Shown here: positions 11,701 through 20,836 of the stretch, piece after piece
Layout of the letters: each line of letters starts with the position of its first letter
Position numbering within the stretch: position 1 is the stretch's first letter
Source of the DNA: Pseudo-nitzschia pungens
Taxonomy: Eukaryota; Bacillariophyta; Bacillariophyceae; Bacillariales; Bacillariaceae
NCBI GenBank assembly: GCA_037355855.1
Contig: CM074758.1
Location: forward strand, 9,583,001-9,647,000
Direction of reading: 5' to 3'
Length of the DNA: 64,000 nt
The notes under the pieces: model-generated
What the model was told of the DNA's origin: nothing
Databases searched by the model: none
What the model saw: the letters and a program-made list of their open reading frames with translations, nothing else
Position numbers and translations under genes: made by a program

Positions 11701-14523
11701 CTGTTGATCTATATTGGTATCTTGTTGGTCATTGATTTCCTGTTCTTTTTTTGCAATTTGGTTCAAAACTTTTTCAGCAACTGAATTTATTTTTTCGTTG
11801 TCGTCTTTTTGTGTGCTTTTGGATGCATAACATGTTACATAATAAATCCCTGAACCGTCAAGACCCCAAACAACATTATTATTGCATTGAAAAGTTGCAC
11901 TCACAACTGAATTGTTTAGGTTGGCAAAACAATCCTGATGGGCACGTTGAAACTCCCATTGAAACAAATTCTTTTCATTGCAATTGCCTCGCCAATCATA
12001 CCATGTTGTGATTTTGTCATTGAAAAAAATTGTAGTTTCATCACATTGTCTCATTGGGAGTTTGAATCTGCAATCTCCATTTTTGTCTTTCTTATGACAA
12101 GAAGGGACATGTGTTGATTTGTGCATATTTCGAAGAATTGAAACTGCATGTAAATTCTTTTGATATACAGAGCCATTAAAAGCAGGGATCCTTGCTTTTT
12201 TCTTTTCTGCAATCAAATTGTCATACAATTCTTTTTCCAGTGTAACTGCACATTTTGATTTTTTGGTTATTCCATGGAACAATTTGTGATACATGAAAAA
12301 GTCTGAATGATAGTTTGATTCTGGTAAGATTCTCAATGATGGTATACTTGCCCGTGCAATATCTTCGGAAGTGTACAATTTCTGGCATGATCTGCATTTT
12401 AAAATACACTTTTCACCTAATGACGTTTTACCATTTCGTTGCCTCAAATTTCGTAGATCTTGGTTATTGCATTTGTCACCAGATTGAAGAATGTATTCTG
12501 TGCATGTTGGTGTGGTACATTCAATGTTATGAGCGTTGGGGAAAAGTTTGGTAGTCATAATTCTATCTGCATGGTCCTTCATTGTTTTAATTACTTCGTC
12601 TCTCAATTCAGGATCATACAAATCTTCTATAATTGTATTCCATTTGCTCACCCAAAGAACAAAATGAGCATGTAATGTTCCTCGTCCTTGTTCTTCAATA
12701 GCAATTGAATATGCATCAAGATCTCCAAAAATGCCCAATTTTGGATCATTTCCTTTTTTCTTCCCGGTTAAAATCCAACCCAACAAATATCTTATGGTTA
12801 TGTCAACCACATTTTCAAATTCCAATGCACAAAGTCCAGGATATTTTGTTCTTCTTTCAAGACAATCATGGACAAAGTTGAAGAGATAACTGTCACTCAT
12901 TTCAGAGGTATTTGGTAGTGCATCGTGATGTATTTTTTTTTTCTCCAAAAGCTCAATTCTGAAATTGATAGTATCATCAGGTGTTATTGTGAACAATATG
13001 CATGGTAATCCATAGACTGCCATCATTTGAAACATTTTTGCTCTTGCAGCCTCGGATGATCCTTTCGTGTTACCAATAGATTTAGTAATACTTTTGATTT
13101 TGGATAGAAAAACCTCTTCATTTGTGTTTGGTTTACCATTACTTTCCAACACTTTCTTTGAAGCTTGTTTTAACTCTTTTGGATTTAGTTCAGCAAAATT
13201 GCATCTTTGACCTGGTGTTGTTCTCAAAAAAGAACTTTGTAACATTTTTGTTCTTATTTGGATGCTGCAGACAACTGAAACAAAAGAAGGTATGTGAAAA
13301 GATTTTGTTGATAACTGTGACACATATTTGAAGAAGGAGGGAGTCAATTTGTTTTTGCCTTTTATGTCTTGATGTCCAACTCCATATGGAAATTGTAATG
13401 GAAATGCTCTAATGAAATTTTCCCCATCGTAGTCTTTCAAAATATTTCTGGAAGACCTGCAAACCATTTTTGATTGATGATTGAGAAGATTTGCGAGGCA
13501 ATGGTCTTTGAGATCTTTATCAGTATCAAATCCTCCATTGTTTCTTGTTAAATTTGAATCGTTGGGGAAAACAACATGCATCTCAAATTGTTGTTCAATG
13601 TTTGAATTGGATGAATCCACTGCGCTTGTTTTGTCGAAGAAAACAGGTTGAATAATATTGGATTCGTTGATGTCAACATCTTTCATATATGTTGTGTTTT
13701 CTTTCATCCAAATCAAGGCTTTTTTCGTTCTTGATAAGTTAACTGTCATAAGTTTTCTAACTTTTATTTTCTGGAGGTTTGTGAAAGGTCCAGTCAAAAT
13801 GATTTGTATTTCTCCTTTTCCAACTTCATCCATGAAATTCAAAACACCATTTGTATAGTGTTGATCATTTTTTCTCATTACATGATATCCTTTAATCATT
13901 TGATGTTGTCCTGCATGAAAGCAAAACAAGTGTTGATCAATTCTTGCACCAGCTATAATTGCTAATTCAGTTGGTGTCAGTTGTGTCAATTCTTTTGGTG
14001 CAAAACCAAAGATTTTTCCATTTGCAATACAGTTATCTGGTGGCACTGTATCTTCATCATCATTTTTTGTCATCTTCTTTATACCTTTCCAACAATTTGT
14101 ACAACATCCAAATTGGGAAATTGGGTGTTTCTTAGTTTTTGGTGTGATTGAATAGGTGTTTGGGGACAAGATGAACTTGTCAAGGTTTTCGTTTATTCCA
14201 TTTATTTGTCTTTTGTTTGGAATACATTTTTGAACATATTGTCGCAAAACTTTTTCCCGAACTGAAGGTGATGCAAATTGAAATGGCATTTTCTCCCATT
14301 TAATCAATGTTTTATCAAAAAAGGGTCTGACATTCGGATGCACCAATAATTCAATGTCCAATTTTTTTTCATCATCATTTCTGATAAATCTGTGACAAAG
14401 GCAACAAACTTTTGATCTATATGTTCCATCGCTGAAATGGATCAAATTGTTCCGTGCATTCATTGCCTTGTTGTAGGAATTTTTGATATTATCTTCGGTC
14501 ACAATAGTGTATGGGTATTTCAT
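8704..14523 (-). CDS. Helitron transposase: HUH Rep endonuclease fused to Pif1-like helicase
   Basis: This 1939-residue intact frame has the architecture of Helitron RepHel proteins, which move by rolling-circle replication. An N-terminal region with Cys pairs (CCLCHRF near 40-46; CCTNCWKG) is followed by a Helitron_like_N-type segment (LFTITPDDTINFR). The HUH motif lies in EEQGRGTLHAHFVLW, with His618 and His620, and the paired Rep tyrosines fit YYVTCYASK, Tyr895 and Tyr899, with the usual Y-x3-Y spacing. After an Asn/Asp/Gln-rich linker the helicase begins: Walker A GAGGTGKS at about 1437-1444, Walker B MIIIDEISFG near 1520, VVFAGDFNQLPPIKG, and C-terminal ARTVHKLQGRSI and YVVLSRCRTLGGLYLKSPL, all typical of Pif1/RecD-type helicases. 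All main catalytic motifs seem present and no stop interrupts the frame, so it may be functional. It is strongly AT-rich compared with host genes. Confidence 0.92.
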   Translation of the reverse strand: MKYPYTIVTEDNIKNSYNKAMNARNNLIHFSDGTYRSKVCCLCHRFIRNDDEKKLDIELLVHPNVRPFFDKTLIKWEKMPFQFASPSVREKVLRQYVQKCIPNKRQINGINENLDKFILSPNTYSITPKTKKHPISQFGCCTNCWKGIKKMTKNDDEDTVPPDNCIANGKIFGFAPKELTQLTPTELAIIAGARIDQHLFCFHAGQHQMIKGYHVMRKNDQHYTNGVLNFMDEVGKGEIQIILTGPFTNLQKIKVRKLMTVNLSRTKKALIWMKENTTYMKDVDINESNIIQPVFFDKTSAVDSSNSNIEQQFEMHVVFPNDSNLTRNNGGFDTDKDLKDHCLANLLNHQSKMVCRSSRNILKDYDGENFIRAFPLQFPYGVGHQDIKGKNKLTPSFFKYVSQLSTKSFHIPSFVSVVCSIQIRTKMLQSSFLRTTPGQRCNFAELNPKELKQASKKVLESNGKPNTNEEVFLSKIKSITKSIGNTKGSSEAARAKMFQMMAVYGLPCILFTITPDDTINFRIELLEKKKIHHDALPNTSEMSDSYLFNFVHDCLERRTKYPGLCALEFENVVDITIRYLLGWILTGKKKGNDPKLGIFGDLDAYSIAIEEQGRGTLHAHFVLWVSKWNTIIEDLYDPELRDEVIKTMKDHADRIMTTKLFPNAHNIECTTPTCTEYILQSGDKCNNQDLRNLRQRNGKTSLGEKCILKCRSCQKLYTSEDIARASIPSLRILPESNYHSDFFMYHKLFHGITKKSKCAVTLEKELYDNLIAEKKKARIPAFNGSVYQKNLHAVSILRNMHKSTHVPSCHKKDKNGDCRFKLPMRQCDETTIFFNDKITTWYDWRGNCNEKNLFQWEFQRAHQDCFANLNNSVVSATFQCNNNVVWGLDGSGIYYVTCYASKSTQKDDNEKINSVAEKVLNQIAKKEQEINDQQDTNIDQQGINDQQNTNSDTQDREENDDQNDDQNDDLMKEKKGMRTVLSTLFRVTQDNVMSAPMASFLIRNDTRFKFSNQHFSPLFLRSFLEGTINHGVLQRYDGESTLPTYMCQAANYIYRPLDLENICLYDFVKDYVCDTFKRTKSLLFQDQHPSGNYQFCYERKEPAIPSISYTNFISTAKFEGFDILTFNPIPNNETHDRVHKQMEIYAKTACILFCPFRDYSDIQVNSKYLPYFQTFVLNKGLKAAHTQILKNIQQTFNSLDCDRQLDVLEQTTKGPSSNTTHEDDTNDIDDIHEMEDNFCMQELDAFNHTVLGLDDKNSFRTNDNHFSMKTSIIVKSGQNNCGERLIHAPSVAQSNSIFDIQTRQENTIQQTNLHSQNLKRKWDDLQLDNLITVMITKTSVVTTEINTNIFVDGTCQNIIQYGHEIFGGDIHQIAAFTYIVSGFILRVCDRQRINEELYGQESTIAISRHQKMHYNSEKKKLQKLNKNGEQFVALLSGAGGTGKSRVIKGILSYCKQFCENLDIQFTKQTIVVTALTGCAAVSIHGSTLHSACHIPINKKDFNYNKLSEFQDDWKDTEMIIIDEISFGCQELLSKLNKCLNELKDAPRSSSLYGGIHVVFAGDFNQLPPIKGERLYKDLECEYFGNAIDVFLELKTNHRFNNDKPFGDLLYRICTSGGDESDEKTINSRVVDESCNIPTNVAYAVAENRDRCAINDGIFALHLQNTHSRDPNDPIPNHTICIKASDLEYKYKASSKNYKTFPDNGDILYASCADCHVTQQFGTNKIDPFLKLYTNCPLMITENIGVGESIANGTMCKFKGLILKQQFNACEVMETIQIDGYFVNSIEANKIESIQLEITDNQDNNEQPRIYNLKLEEKATYAKCMFPTLFSETIDHNTPRSAINIKLRQFKLNVSHARTVHKLQGRSINHLVISTWNYKMENWIYVVLSRCRTLGGLYLKSPLKIQKSKGMSNEVNKFFQHFRLYKKTPQTLIEQIMDFQ

Positions 14524-15013
14524 TGTTATGCTTTGAATTGATTAATATACCCCAAAAAAAAAAAAAAAATTAGAATTCACTTTTAGGTAGAAGGCTATTT
14601 TTTGAAATTAGTTCGGGCAACCAGTAATTTAAAGAGCATATGTATAACATTTGAAATTTGTTTTGATTCGTATAGGGCATATCTGTAACCATTCAAATTC
14701 GTTTTGATTCCTTTTTTTGGATGCGATCTTGGAAGGCACATGTATAATCATATGTCTAACACGGCACATGTATAATCATATGTCTAACAACTCGAATTTC
14801 GGCTTATGTATGACGATTGAAATTAGTTTTGATTTCATTTTTAAATGACACACGAACACACACACACGAACACATACCGGTATGTTAATATCTTGAATAA
14901 CATATAATTTTTTTTTTATGATTAAAAACTGTTTTCACTTAAAACTCTGTTCACATCGTTCCATTCACGTTTTAACACTAAATATCTGTACCATACATCA
15001 ATTTTTAACACAT
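14524..15013. other. AT-rich spacer upstream of the Rep-helicase gene
   Basis: Contains a 15-A run just upstream of the start codon, a direct repeat of GGCACATGTATAATCATATG (about 14736 and 14764) and TTTTGATT motifs like those in the other spacers of the block. It probably holds the promoter of the Rep-helicase gene; no gene was seen. Confidence 0.45.
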
Positions 15014-15763
15014 TCAAGCTTCGTAGATTTTGACGTCATCTGGATACCCAAGGTTTTCCCTGGCATAGAAACTAAACTTACCATTCTTCTTTCGAGTGTA
15101 AATGTCTTTCAAACCCTCTTTTTTAATGAGTTCTTCATAAATGTTTTTGCCGGGAGGAATCTCTTCGGGAACGTGATAGTTAAAAAGAATATGATCAACC
15201 GACTCATCCATGAAAATGGTGTCGAGAGAAGACAAGGGCATTACATTTGGTGGATAACGACAATGGTTTGGTTGGAACGGGACAAAAGCCTCGTCTGGGC
15301 TTTTTCCTTGGTCATCACAGTAGATTTTGACCAACAAATCGCGAAACTCCTTTTTCACAGTCATATCGATATCTTCATATTTGGAACCGGGATAGGCCAC
15401 AATCCCTACACGTCCATACTTGTTGTTGGGATTGTTCGGAATTTTGACATCGTCTTCATGACTTTTGCGCAACAAGAGCGGCGCTTTGCACTTGATATCG
15501 AAATAATCTTCTCCTAATTTGGGATATTTGTTGAGATCCCCCTCTTCGATGGCATCAAGAATTGGTTTCACATATCCACCATAACCATTGACTTGCAACA
15601 TGAGACCAACAAGAAACCTTCCATCAGTTCCAGCTTGGAAAACATGAATAACATTCTTGGTGGTTTTATTCTTGGATCTTGGAATAGGCGCTCTCTTCAC
15701 TTTAGCTCGTCTTGGAGATCCTGTTTTTGCTTTGGTTGATGCATTTTCAGTAGTTTTTGCCAT
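15014..15763 (-). CDS. Uncharacterised 249-residue basic protein of the Helitron-like block
   Basis: I do not recognise a family. The N-terminus is very basic and lysine-rich (SPRRAKVKRAPIPRSKNK, about residues 16-33), as in nucleic-acid-binding or nuclear proteins. A globular part follows with IHVFQAGTDGRFLVGLMLQV near 40-60, RVGIVAYPGSKYEDIDMTV near 120 and FVPFQPNHCRYPPNVMPL near 165. No signal peptide or membrane segment is visible. It lies in the same orientation as the Rep-helicase gene and the 636-residue gene, with about 0.5-kb spacers on both sides, and is equally AT-rich. Some Helitron relatives carry a replication-protein-A-like single-strand DNA-binding protein; whether this is a diverged OB-fold is only a guess. 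The start ATG is the first in frame. Confidence 0.6.
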   Translation of the reverse strand: MAKTTENASTKAKTGSPRRAKVKRAPIPRSKNKTTKNVIHVFQAGTDGRFLVGLMLQVNGYGGYVKPILDAIEEGDLNKYPKLGEDYFDIKCKAPLLLRKSHEDDVKIPNNPNNKYGRVGIVAYPGSKYEDIDMTVKKEFRDLLVKIYCDDQGKSPDEAFVPFQPNHCRYPPNVMPLSSLDTIFMDESVDHILFNYHVPEEIPPGKNIYEELIKKEGLKDIYTRKKNGKFSFYARENLGYPDDVKIYEA

Positions 15764-16283
15764 TTTTTTCGTTGATTGAGGGATGAAAACGATTGAATTT
15801 GTATTTTTAAGATTTGAAATATGTTTGTGAGAATGTTTTGTGCGGTATGACGATTCTACAAATTGAAATCGATTTTGTATGTGATTTGATTTTGATTACG
15901 GGTATTAGCACGACAATTTTACAAATTAAAATCGATTCCGTAAGTGGTTTGTTTTCGATTACTGGTATTAGAACAACAGTATTAGAATAACACGAATAAA
16001 ATTCACAGAATGTGGTTCTGTTGGAATGTGACATGTTCCAATTCTAGGTTGCACGTCAACTTTTTTGGACCACGTAGTCAAGTATTACTTAATAAAATGA
16101 AAGTTTTCTTCTCCATTTTTACACCACGTACTCAGTTATTACTTAATGAAATGAAAGATTTCTTCTCCTTCAAATACTATGGTATTCTGATTGATGGTAT
16201 CTGATTGATGGAATTACACGTCAATAATTATTACATAAATGAAAATCTTCTTCTAAACGTTAACTTTTATTTTGCATTTAACC
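15764..16283. other. AT-rich spacer with short direct repeats
   Basis: Two related units reading TTTTACAAATT/TTCTACAAATTG plus AAATCGATTTTG lie near 15852 and 15918, and two CACGTAGTCAAGTATTACTTAAT-like units near 16072 and 16125. No gene was seen. Confidence 0.45.
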
Positions 16284-18194
16284 TTAACTTTTATTCCGAA
16301 CGGGAAGTGAAGTGGAACGTCTTGGTCGTGTCTCTTCTTCTTCAAAAAGATCCTTAATTGATGATAGATACTTGAAAAATACCAATTTTGATTGCGATGG
16401 GAGAGAACTAACTCTCAAAAAAGAGTCAATTAACTGTTCAACACCAAAATAATTTCGAAACGTCGGACTTGCTGTCTCTTGATATGCTTTTTCAGAAACA
16501 TAAAATATGAAATAGATCACCCAAATCATGTTTTCTTTTTCGGATGGATCGAGCACTGGCCACAAATCTTTTGCAATATCCACAATTCTTGTGAGGGCGG
16601 TTTCTTGTCTATCGGTATCATATTTCTTTCCAGTCTTTTTGTGAGCTGTCCAAAATAACAAAATCCTCAAACTTTCATCTGTTGTTCCTGAACCTGCATG
16701 CATCACACCTCCATTTAGTTTCACGAATGAAAATGTTGGTGCATTTAACAACCTTACTGCTCTGTAATCAAAAGGTCCATCCTCGTCACAATACCCAGTT
16801 TTCAGATTCACTTTATTTTTGTAACAAACCTTATGAACAATCCTGAAAAGGTCACTGTATGATGGATCCCAATTTTTTATTGCATCTGTTTTACCTTTCA
16901 ATTGTGTAAAAAAATGTTCTGGAGGAGAAAGCCAACGCAATTCAGGATGTGACGTAATTCCCCATTGTAGTAAATCGATCACGTCTGCATATTGCATTTC
17001 CCCCATATTTTTAATTGGCAAAAATGCTTGTGTTGATGCTTGGCCAGGCGATAGAATCATACCAAATTGCTTCTGTTCATCACCTAAAATATCAAGATGA
17101 ACTGTCTGAGGACATGATTTTTCAGTGATGATAAGACTTGGTGTCGCAACAACCCAATTGTCAACATCATCATTTGGCAAACAATATAGTTTTGTTACTT
17201 CCTCCACAAAACTTAACAATTTTGTCATATCTTCGGGATCAAATTCTGTCTTTCTGATAAATTGGTTCCACACATCACTTGAACTCATGTTTTTTGCATC
17301 AAAATCTAACATGATCTCGTATCGATAGCTTTGAATTGTTGTAGCTGATATTTTTTGGTTTTTCATTCCTTTCTTTTCCACCATTTCTTTCAATTTATCC
17401 CAGTTGCAAACAATTTCTGATTGCAACCTTTCCACAATCGATGATGGGTTTTCGAACATTGCATGTTCATTTCGTGGCAAAAAAAAGACACATTCTTCGT
17501 CCCGTAAATTGTTGACATTCACGACATGTTTCAGGAACGCACTGTCTTTTGTTCCAACAAAACTTGAGTCGAAGCAATTCTTGAAAAACATATGTGGAAT
17601 GTTTGTATATCCTTCTTCCAACACTGCGTTCTCAATCTCAGCATTATTTCTGAAACTGGTCAATTCTTTTTTTTCTTCAAACTTTTTTCGCATTTCTTTA
17701 ACGGCACCACAGTCCTTCATGTGATTTTCAATTTTCCTGTAACAAAGTCGTGCACCACATATGCAGAGTAGTGATGGTTGCGACGGGTTCATTTCAAGAT
17801 GAAGGATTTTCTTTTGTTCCAGATATTTGGGGATAGATTGATTAAATGTTTTGTTTTGAAGCCCTTCGTCGACAGTTTTACACGTCTTCATATGGTTGTA
17901 TCCTGCCTGCGGTGTTTTCAACTTTTCGCCGCAAGGACATAAATAATTCATGTAATCTGAAGGAATCACATACGGAAAATATAACTTTTCACAGTTCGCA
18001 TCATTGTATTTTTTGTATGCATGAAAATATCCTCCCTTCGCATTCAGCATGTCGTTCACTTTTTTTTCGTTCAATGATCGGAATGGAATATTGTATTGAA
18101 AACGCGGCGCACTTTTCCGCCGGACTTTTTTGGCTTGTGGTTGCTCTTTTTTTGATATATCATCTTTCTTTCCGGGATCGTCTGGTTTAGTCAT
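16284..18194 (-). CDS. Protein with two C2HC zinc-finger-like motifs and a putative 2OG-Fe(II) dioxygenase fold
   Basis: The 636-residue frame begins with a Lys-rich stretch (KKVRRKSAPR, residues 22-31). Two near-identical metal-binding patterns follow: C86-x-C88-x12-H101-x3-C105 and C144-x-C146-x11-H158-x3-C162, each as CxCG...NHMKxC. In the C-terminal half, PQTVHLDILGDEQKQFGMIL gives H366-x-D368, and VKLNGGVMHAGSG...SLRILLFWT gives H499 and R510. This HxD...H...R order with hydrophobic strands around it is what 2-oxoglutarate/Fe(II) dioxygenases of the double-stranded beta-helix fold show, so I suggest a nucleic-acid- or protein-modifying dioxygenase with zinc-finger targeting. That is inference from the pattern; I do not recognise a named family, and the spacing between HxD and the distal His (about 130 residues) is long. 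It belongs to the AT-rich Helitron-like block and is transcribed away from the right edge. The C-terminus is Arg/Ser-rich. Confidence 0.55.
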   Translation of the reverse strand: MTKPDDPGKKDDISKKEQPQAKKVRRKSAPRFQYNIPFRSLNEKKVNDMLNAKGGYFHAYKKYNDANCEKLYFPYVIPSDYMNYLCPCGEKLKTPQAGYNHMKTCKTVDEGLQNKTFNQSIPKYLEQKKILHLEMNPSQPSLLCICGARLCYRKIENHMKDCGAVKEMRKKFEEKKELTSFRNNAEIENAVLEEGYTNIPHMFFKNCFDSSFVGTKDSAFLKHVVNVNNLRDEECVFFLPRNEHAMFENPSSIVERLQSEIVCNWDKLKEMVEKKGMKNQKISATTIQSYRYEIMLDFDAKNMSSSDVWNQFIRKTEFDPEDMTKLLSFVEEVTKLYCLPNDDVDNWVVATPSLIITEKSCPQTVHLDILGDEQKQFGMILSPGQASTQAFLPIKNMGEMQYADVIDLLQWGITSHPELRWLSPPEHFFTQLKGKTDAIKNWDPSYSDLFRIVHKVCYKNKVNLKTGYCDEDGPFDYRAVRLLNAPTFSFVKLNGGVMHAGSGTTDESLRILLFWTAHKKTGKKYDTDRQETALTRIVDIAKDLWPVLDPSEKENMIWVIYFIFYVSEKAYQETASPTFRNYFGVEQLIDSFLRVSSLPSQSKLVFFKYLSSIKDLFEEEETRPRRSTSLPVRNKS

Positions 18195-18439
18195 CGTTGT
18201 ATTTTACAGCACAAACAATCCTCGGTGTTGCTTTCTTCCTTTGAATGAAATGAAATAATGATAATACTGTATGGTAACCTTAACGACAACGAAAAAAAAG
18301 AAACCGACGATTGTTTGCCTAAAATTGTAATCAAAAATGATTTAATCATCATTATTATTGCCACATTTTCCATGACTAAATTAAACAAAGCTAAAATTAA
18401 ATAAAAAAGAAAACAACGATTGTTTCGCTAAAATTTTAT
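18195..18439. other. AT-rich 5' flank of the zinc-finger/dioxygenase gene
   Basis: Promoter side of the minus-strand gene starting at 18194. It contains GGTAACCTTAA near 18275 and TAATCAAAAATGATTTAATC near 18328, the latter resembling the array units that follow. No gene was seen. Confidence 0.4.
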
Positions 18440-18900
18440 ACAATTTGAAATCAAAAATAATTCGTACTACATTATTAAAGCCATGATAATAATAACAATC
18501 GGAATAAGACTCTGCGAACAAAGTTGTATGGCTCTGTTTTTAATATACGGGTTTAAGTCCGAACGAATATAATTTGAAATCAAAAATAATTCGTACTACA
18601 TTATTAAAGCCATGATAATGACTTTGTTTTTAATTTACGGGTTTAAGTCCTAACAAATATAATTTGAAATCAAAAATAATTCGTACTACATTATTAAAGC
18701 CATGATATTGACTCTGTAAATCCTAACGAAAATAATTTGAAATCAAAAATAATTCGTACTACATTATTAAAGCCATGATAATGACTCTTAATTTGTACTA
18801 CATTATTAAAGCCATGATAATAATAATAATCGAAATAACTGTCCAAACCATTACTGACATGCTAATTTATTATTAAAGCCTTGATAATAATAACAATCGA
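18440..18900 (+). repeat. Tandem array of an AT-rich unit at the right edge of the Helitron-like block
   Basis: A unit starting AATTTGAAATCAAAAATAAT and continuing TCGTACTACATTATTAAAG then CCATGATAAT occurs at about 18442, 18570, 18660 and 18736, with truncated copies near 18790 and 18865. Spacing is irregular, 75-130 bases. Such subterminal repeat arrays occur near ends of some Helitron-like elements, so this may mark an element end. Confidence 0.7.
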
Positions 18901-19564
18901 AATAACTGTCCAAACCATTATTCACATGCTAATTTCTAAATTATAATTTGAAACTCTCGTTTTCAATCTCATTTCTCATTTTATGTAACTGAAATAACTG
19001 TCTTTACAGATTACGACATGCTATATTCTAATTTTATATTGCCATACCTCATTTATAATCATTTTTAATGGCTTCCACAGAATTAAGTGTTTTTCACTAG
19101 GTTTTAACAGTTCAATTTCTCGTAGAAGCCTACCACAAAAAACCTTTTTTTACGACTTTTTCACTTTTCTCCACCCCCAGACCCCCAGTTCTGCCGAACT
19201 AAGACCTACGTTCTAAAAATGTTTATGCAATTCCAATTTTTACAACTCCACTAATTAACGTGGTTTCGATTCACGACCCTTTGTTGATTTACTTTTGTAC
19301 GGCAAGGTTTACCACAGCATAAGGAGGGGTAAGGTCTTACACTGCTACAATCACAAGGAGGAAGGAGCGTCCACCAGCTGTAAGAGCGATCAGTACTACT
19401 TGTACTACTAGTAGTAATCTTAGTACTAGTAGTACTAGAGAATGACGTACGGGTTTTGGTGGTTGGTTGGCACTAGATTTCGATGAATTTACTTCACGAC
19501 CCCTTGAGCCCCTCCCCTACCGGTAAGATTATGTTAAATAACCTTCGAGTTGCTCGCGCCGCGT
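18901..19564. other. Transition from AT-rich block to host-like intergenic DNA
   Basis: AT-rich sequence fades out near 19.1 kb. After that, host-type features return: ACT/AGT trinucleotide clusters at about 19392-19440 and GGTAAGATTATG near 19521. No gene was seen. Confidence 0.45.
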
Positions 19565-19762
19565 GTGAAACCTATTTGTAATCCGCGCGGGATACAAAAA
19601 AAGAACCCACTGGGCTCCTTTTAAGGAGTACTACTGAAATTATGAAACCTAAGAGAGCGAGTGCAACGAGCCCGACTAGGTTTCATAATTTCAGTAGTAC
19701 TCCTTAGAGGGAGCCCAGTGGGTTCTTTTTTTGTATCCTGCGCGGATTACAAATAGGTTTCA
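19565..19762. mobile_element. Near-perfect foldback element, 86-87-bp arms
   Basis: The arm at 19565-19651 is the reverse complement of 19677-19762 apart from a few differences, with a 25-base loop. It starts GTGAAACCTATTTGTAATCC. The transcript or single strand would fold into a long hairpin. It resembles a MITE; no target duplication is obvious at its edges. Confidence 0.8.
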
Positions 19763-19860
19763 CTGTAACTTACGGAGGCCGACACTGAGACCGGAGGTCG
19801 AAGTGGAGACCGAAGGAAGTTACAAAACAAGAAGGCGCGAGGAACTCGAAGGTTATTGAT

Positions 19861-20190
19861 GTAATACACGAGTAGGACCGATTTCCCTTGCAATCCTGCG
19901 TGCGAGGCACTGCTTCTTTACGGTACTGTACTTCTGTCGCTACGAGGAAGATTCTGAAATCTGCGTTGAAACCCTTCAACGGACATTTCCAGTGTATTAG
20001 TACGAGGAGGCCCGGATTCTTTTTTTAGATTCTTTTTTTAGCGCGCAATGTTGTAATCCGGTGGAGGTGCGGTTTGTAATCCTAAAAATTAACTAATGTT
20101 TCTTAGTGTCGAGCTCCTCGATTTTTCGAGAACCACTTTGAAACCTCGCAGGCGGGATTGCAAGGGAAATCGGTCCTACTCGTGGATTAC
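19861..20190. repeat. 39-bp inverted repeat pair around a 250-base core
   Basis: 19861-19899 and 20152-20190 are reverse complements with two mismatches (core ACCGATTTCCCTTGCAATCC). It lies directly right of the foldback element and may be a second non-autonomous element or part of a larger nested one. Confidence 0.65.
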
Positions 20191-20428
20191 TCAGTAATTG
20201 CGGTAGTAATCTTACTTCGTACTACTAATTGTCAGCGAAAGAACATACAGTACTCAATACCTTCTTGATTCTTGTTATTGATTGATCCTTCCCATCACCG
20301 AACCAAATCCTCGCATCCGATTCACCTACCGTACCGGTACCGTATATCCATACGGTTGCTACGGGAGACATCCTAACATTTTTCTCGACGAAATTCCAAA
20401 TCCAATGCTCAATGCTGTTTTCTGCGTA

Positions 20429-20770
20429 CTACGTAATTCTTAACAAGTGTCCCCCCCGGGGATTTTACATTGCAAACTCCAGAAGTTAATGGCCGCGCGC
20501 CCTTCCCCGGAAATATTCTCTAGTACTCAATTTGAACGTAATTTAGTGTAGCAATGCTGCAAATCGTTTTCTCGCTCTGTTTTGACACCCCCTTCCGAAA
20601 ACTGATTTCTTCATTCTTTTGGACAACACCTTCTCATTTCGACCGGGACCATGGTGATTGCCCAAATCCTATTGCAACAGCTCCATTGAACCCATTTTTC
20701 TTGTCCAGAGCAACCCTTGCATCGAGAGTGCATCTGAGCCTTTTTTCGCTGGAAAATTGACCTTCGTAGC
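20429..20770 (+). repeat. Left terminal inverted repeat with promoter region
   Basis: Matches the reverse complement of about 24775-25117. It includes a C7G4 block (CCCCCCCGGGG) near 20451 and the conserved block GACCGGGACCATGGTGATTG near 20640, found in both ends. Because it reaches to within 70 bases of the start codon at 20837, and the other copy does the same at 24754, it must carry the promoters of both genes. Confidence 0.85.
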
Positions 20771-20836
20771 AAAAATACCCCCTCCTTCTTTTTTCGACCG
20801 ACGAGACGACCTTCTTCTTCGTCCGACAATTCCACC

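Noticed and set aside
18440..18900. CRISPR-like spaced repeats
   Set aside because: Unit spacing is irregular, spacers are not unique sequences of constant length, and the context is eukaryotic.
5900..19000. Integrated large DNA virus or Polinton
   Set aside because: No capsid, packaging ATPase or protein-primed polymerase gene is visible; the only replication gene is a Helitron-type RepHel.
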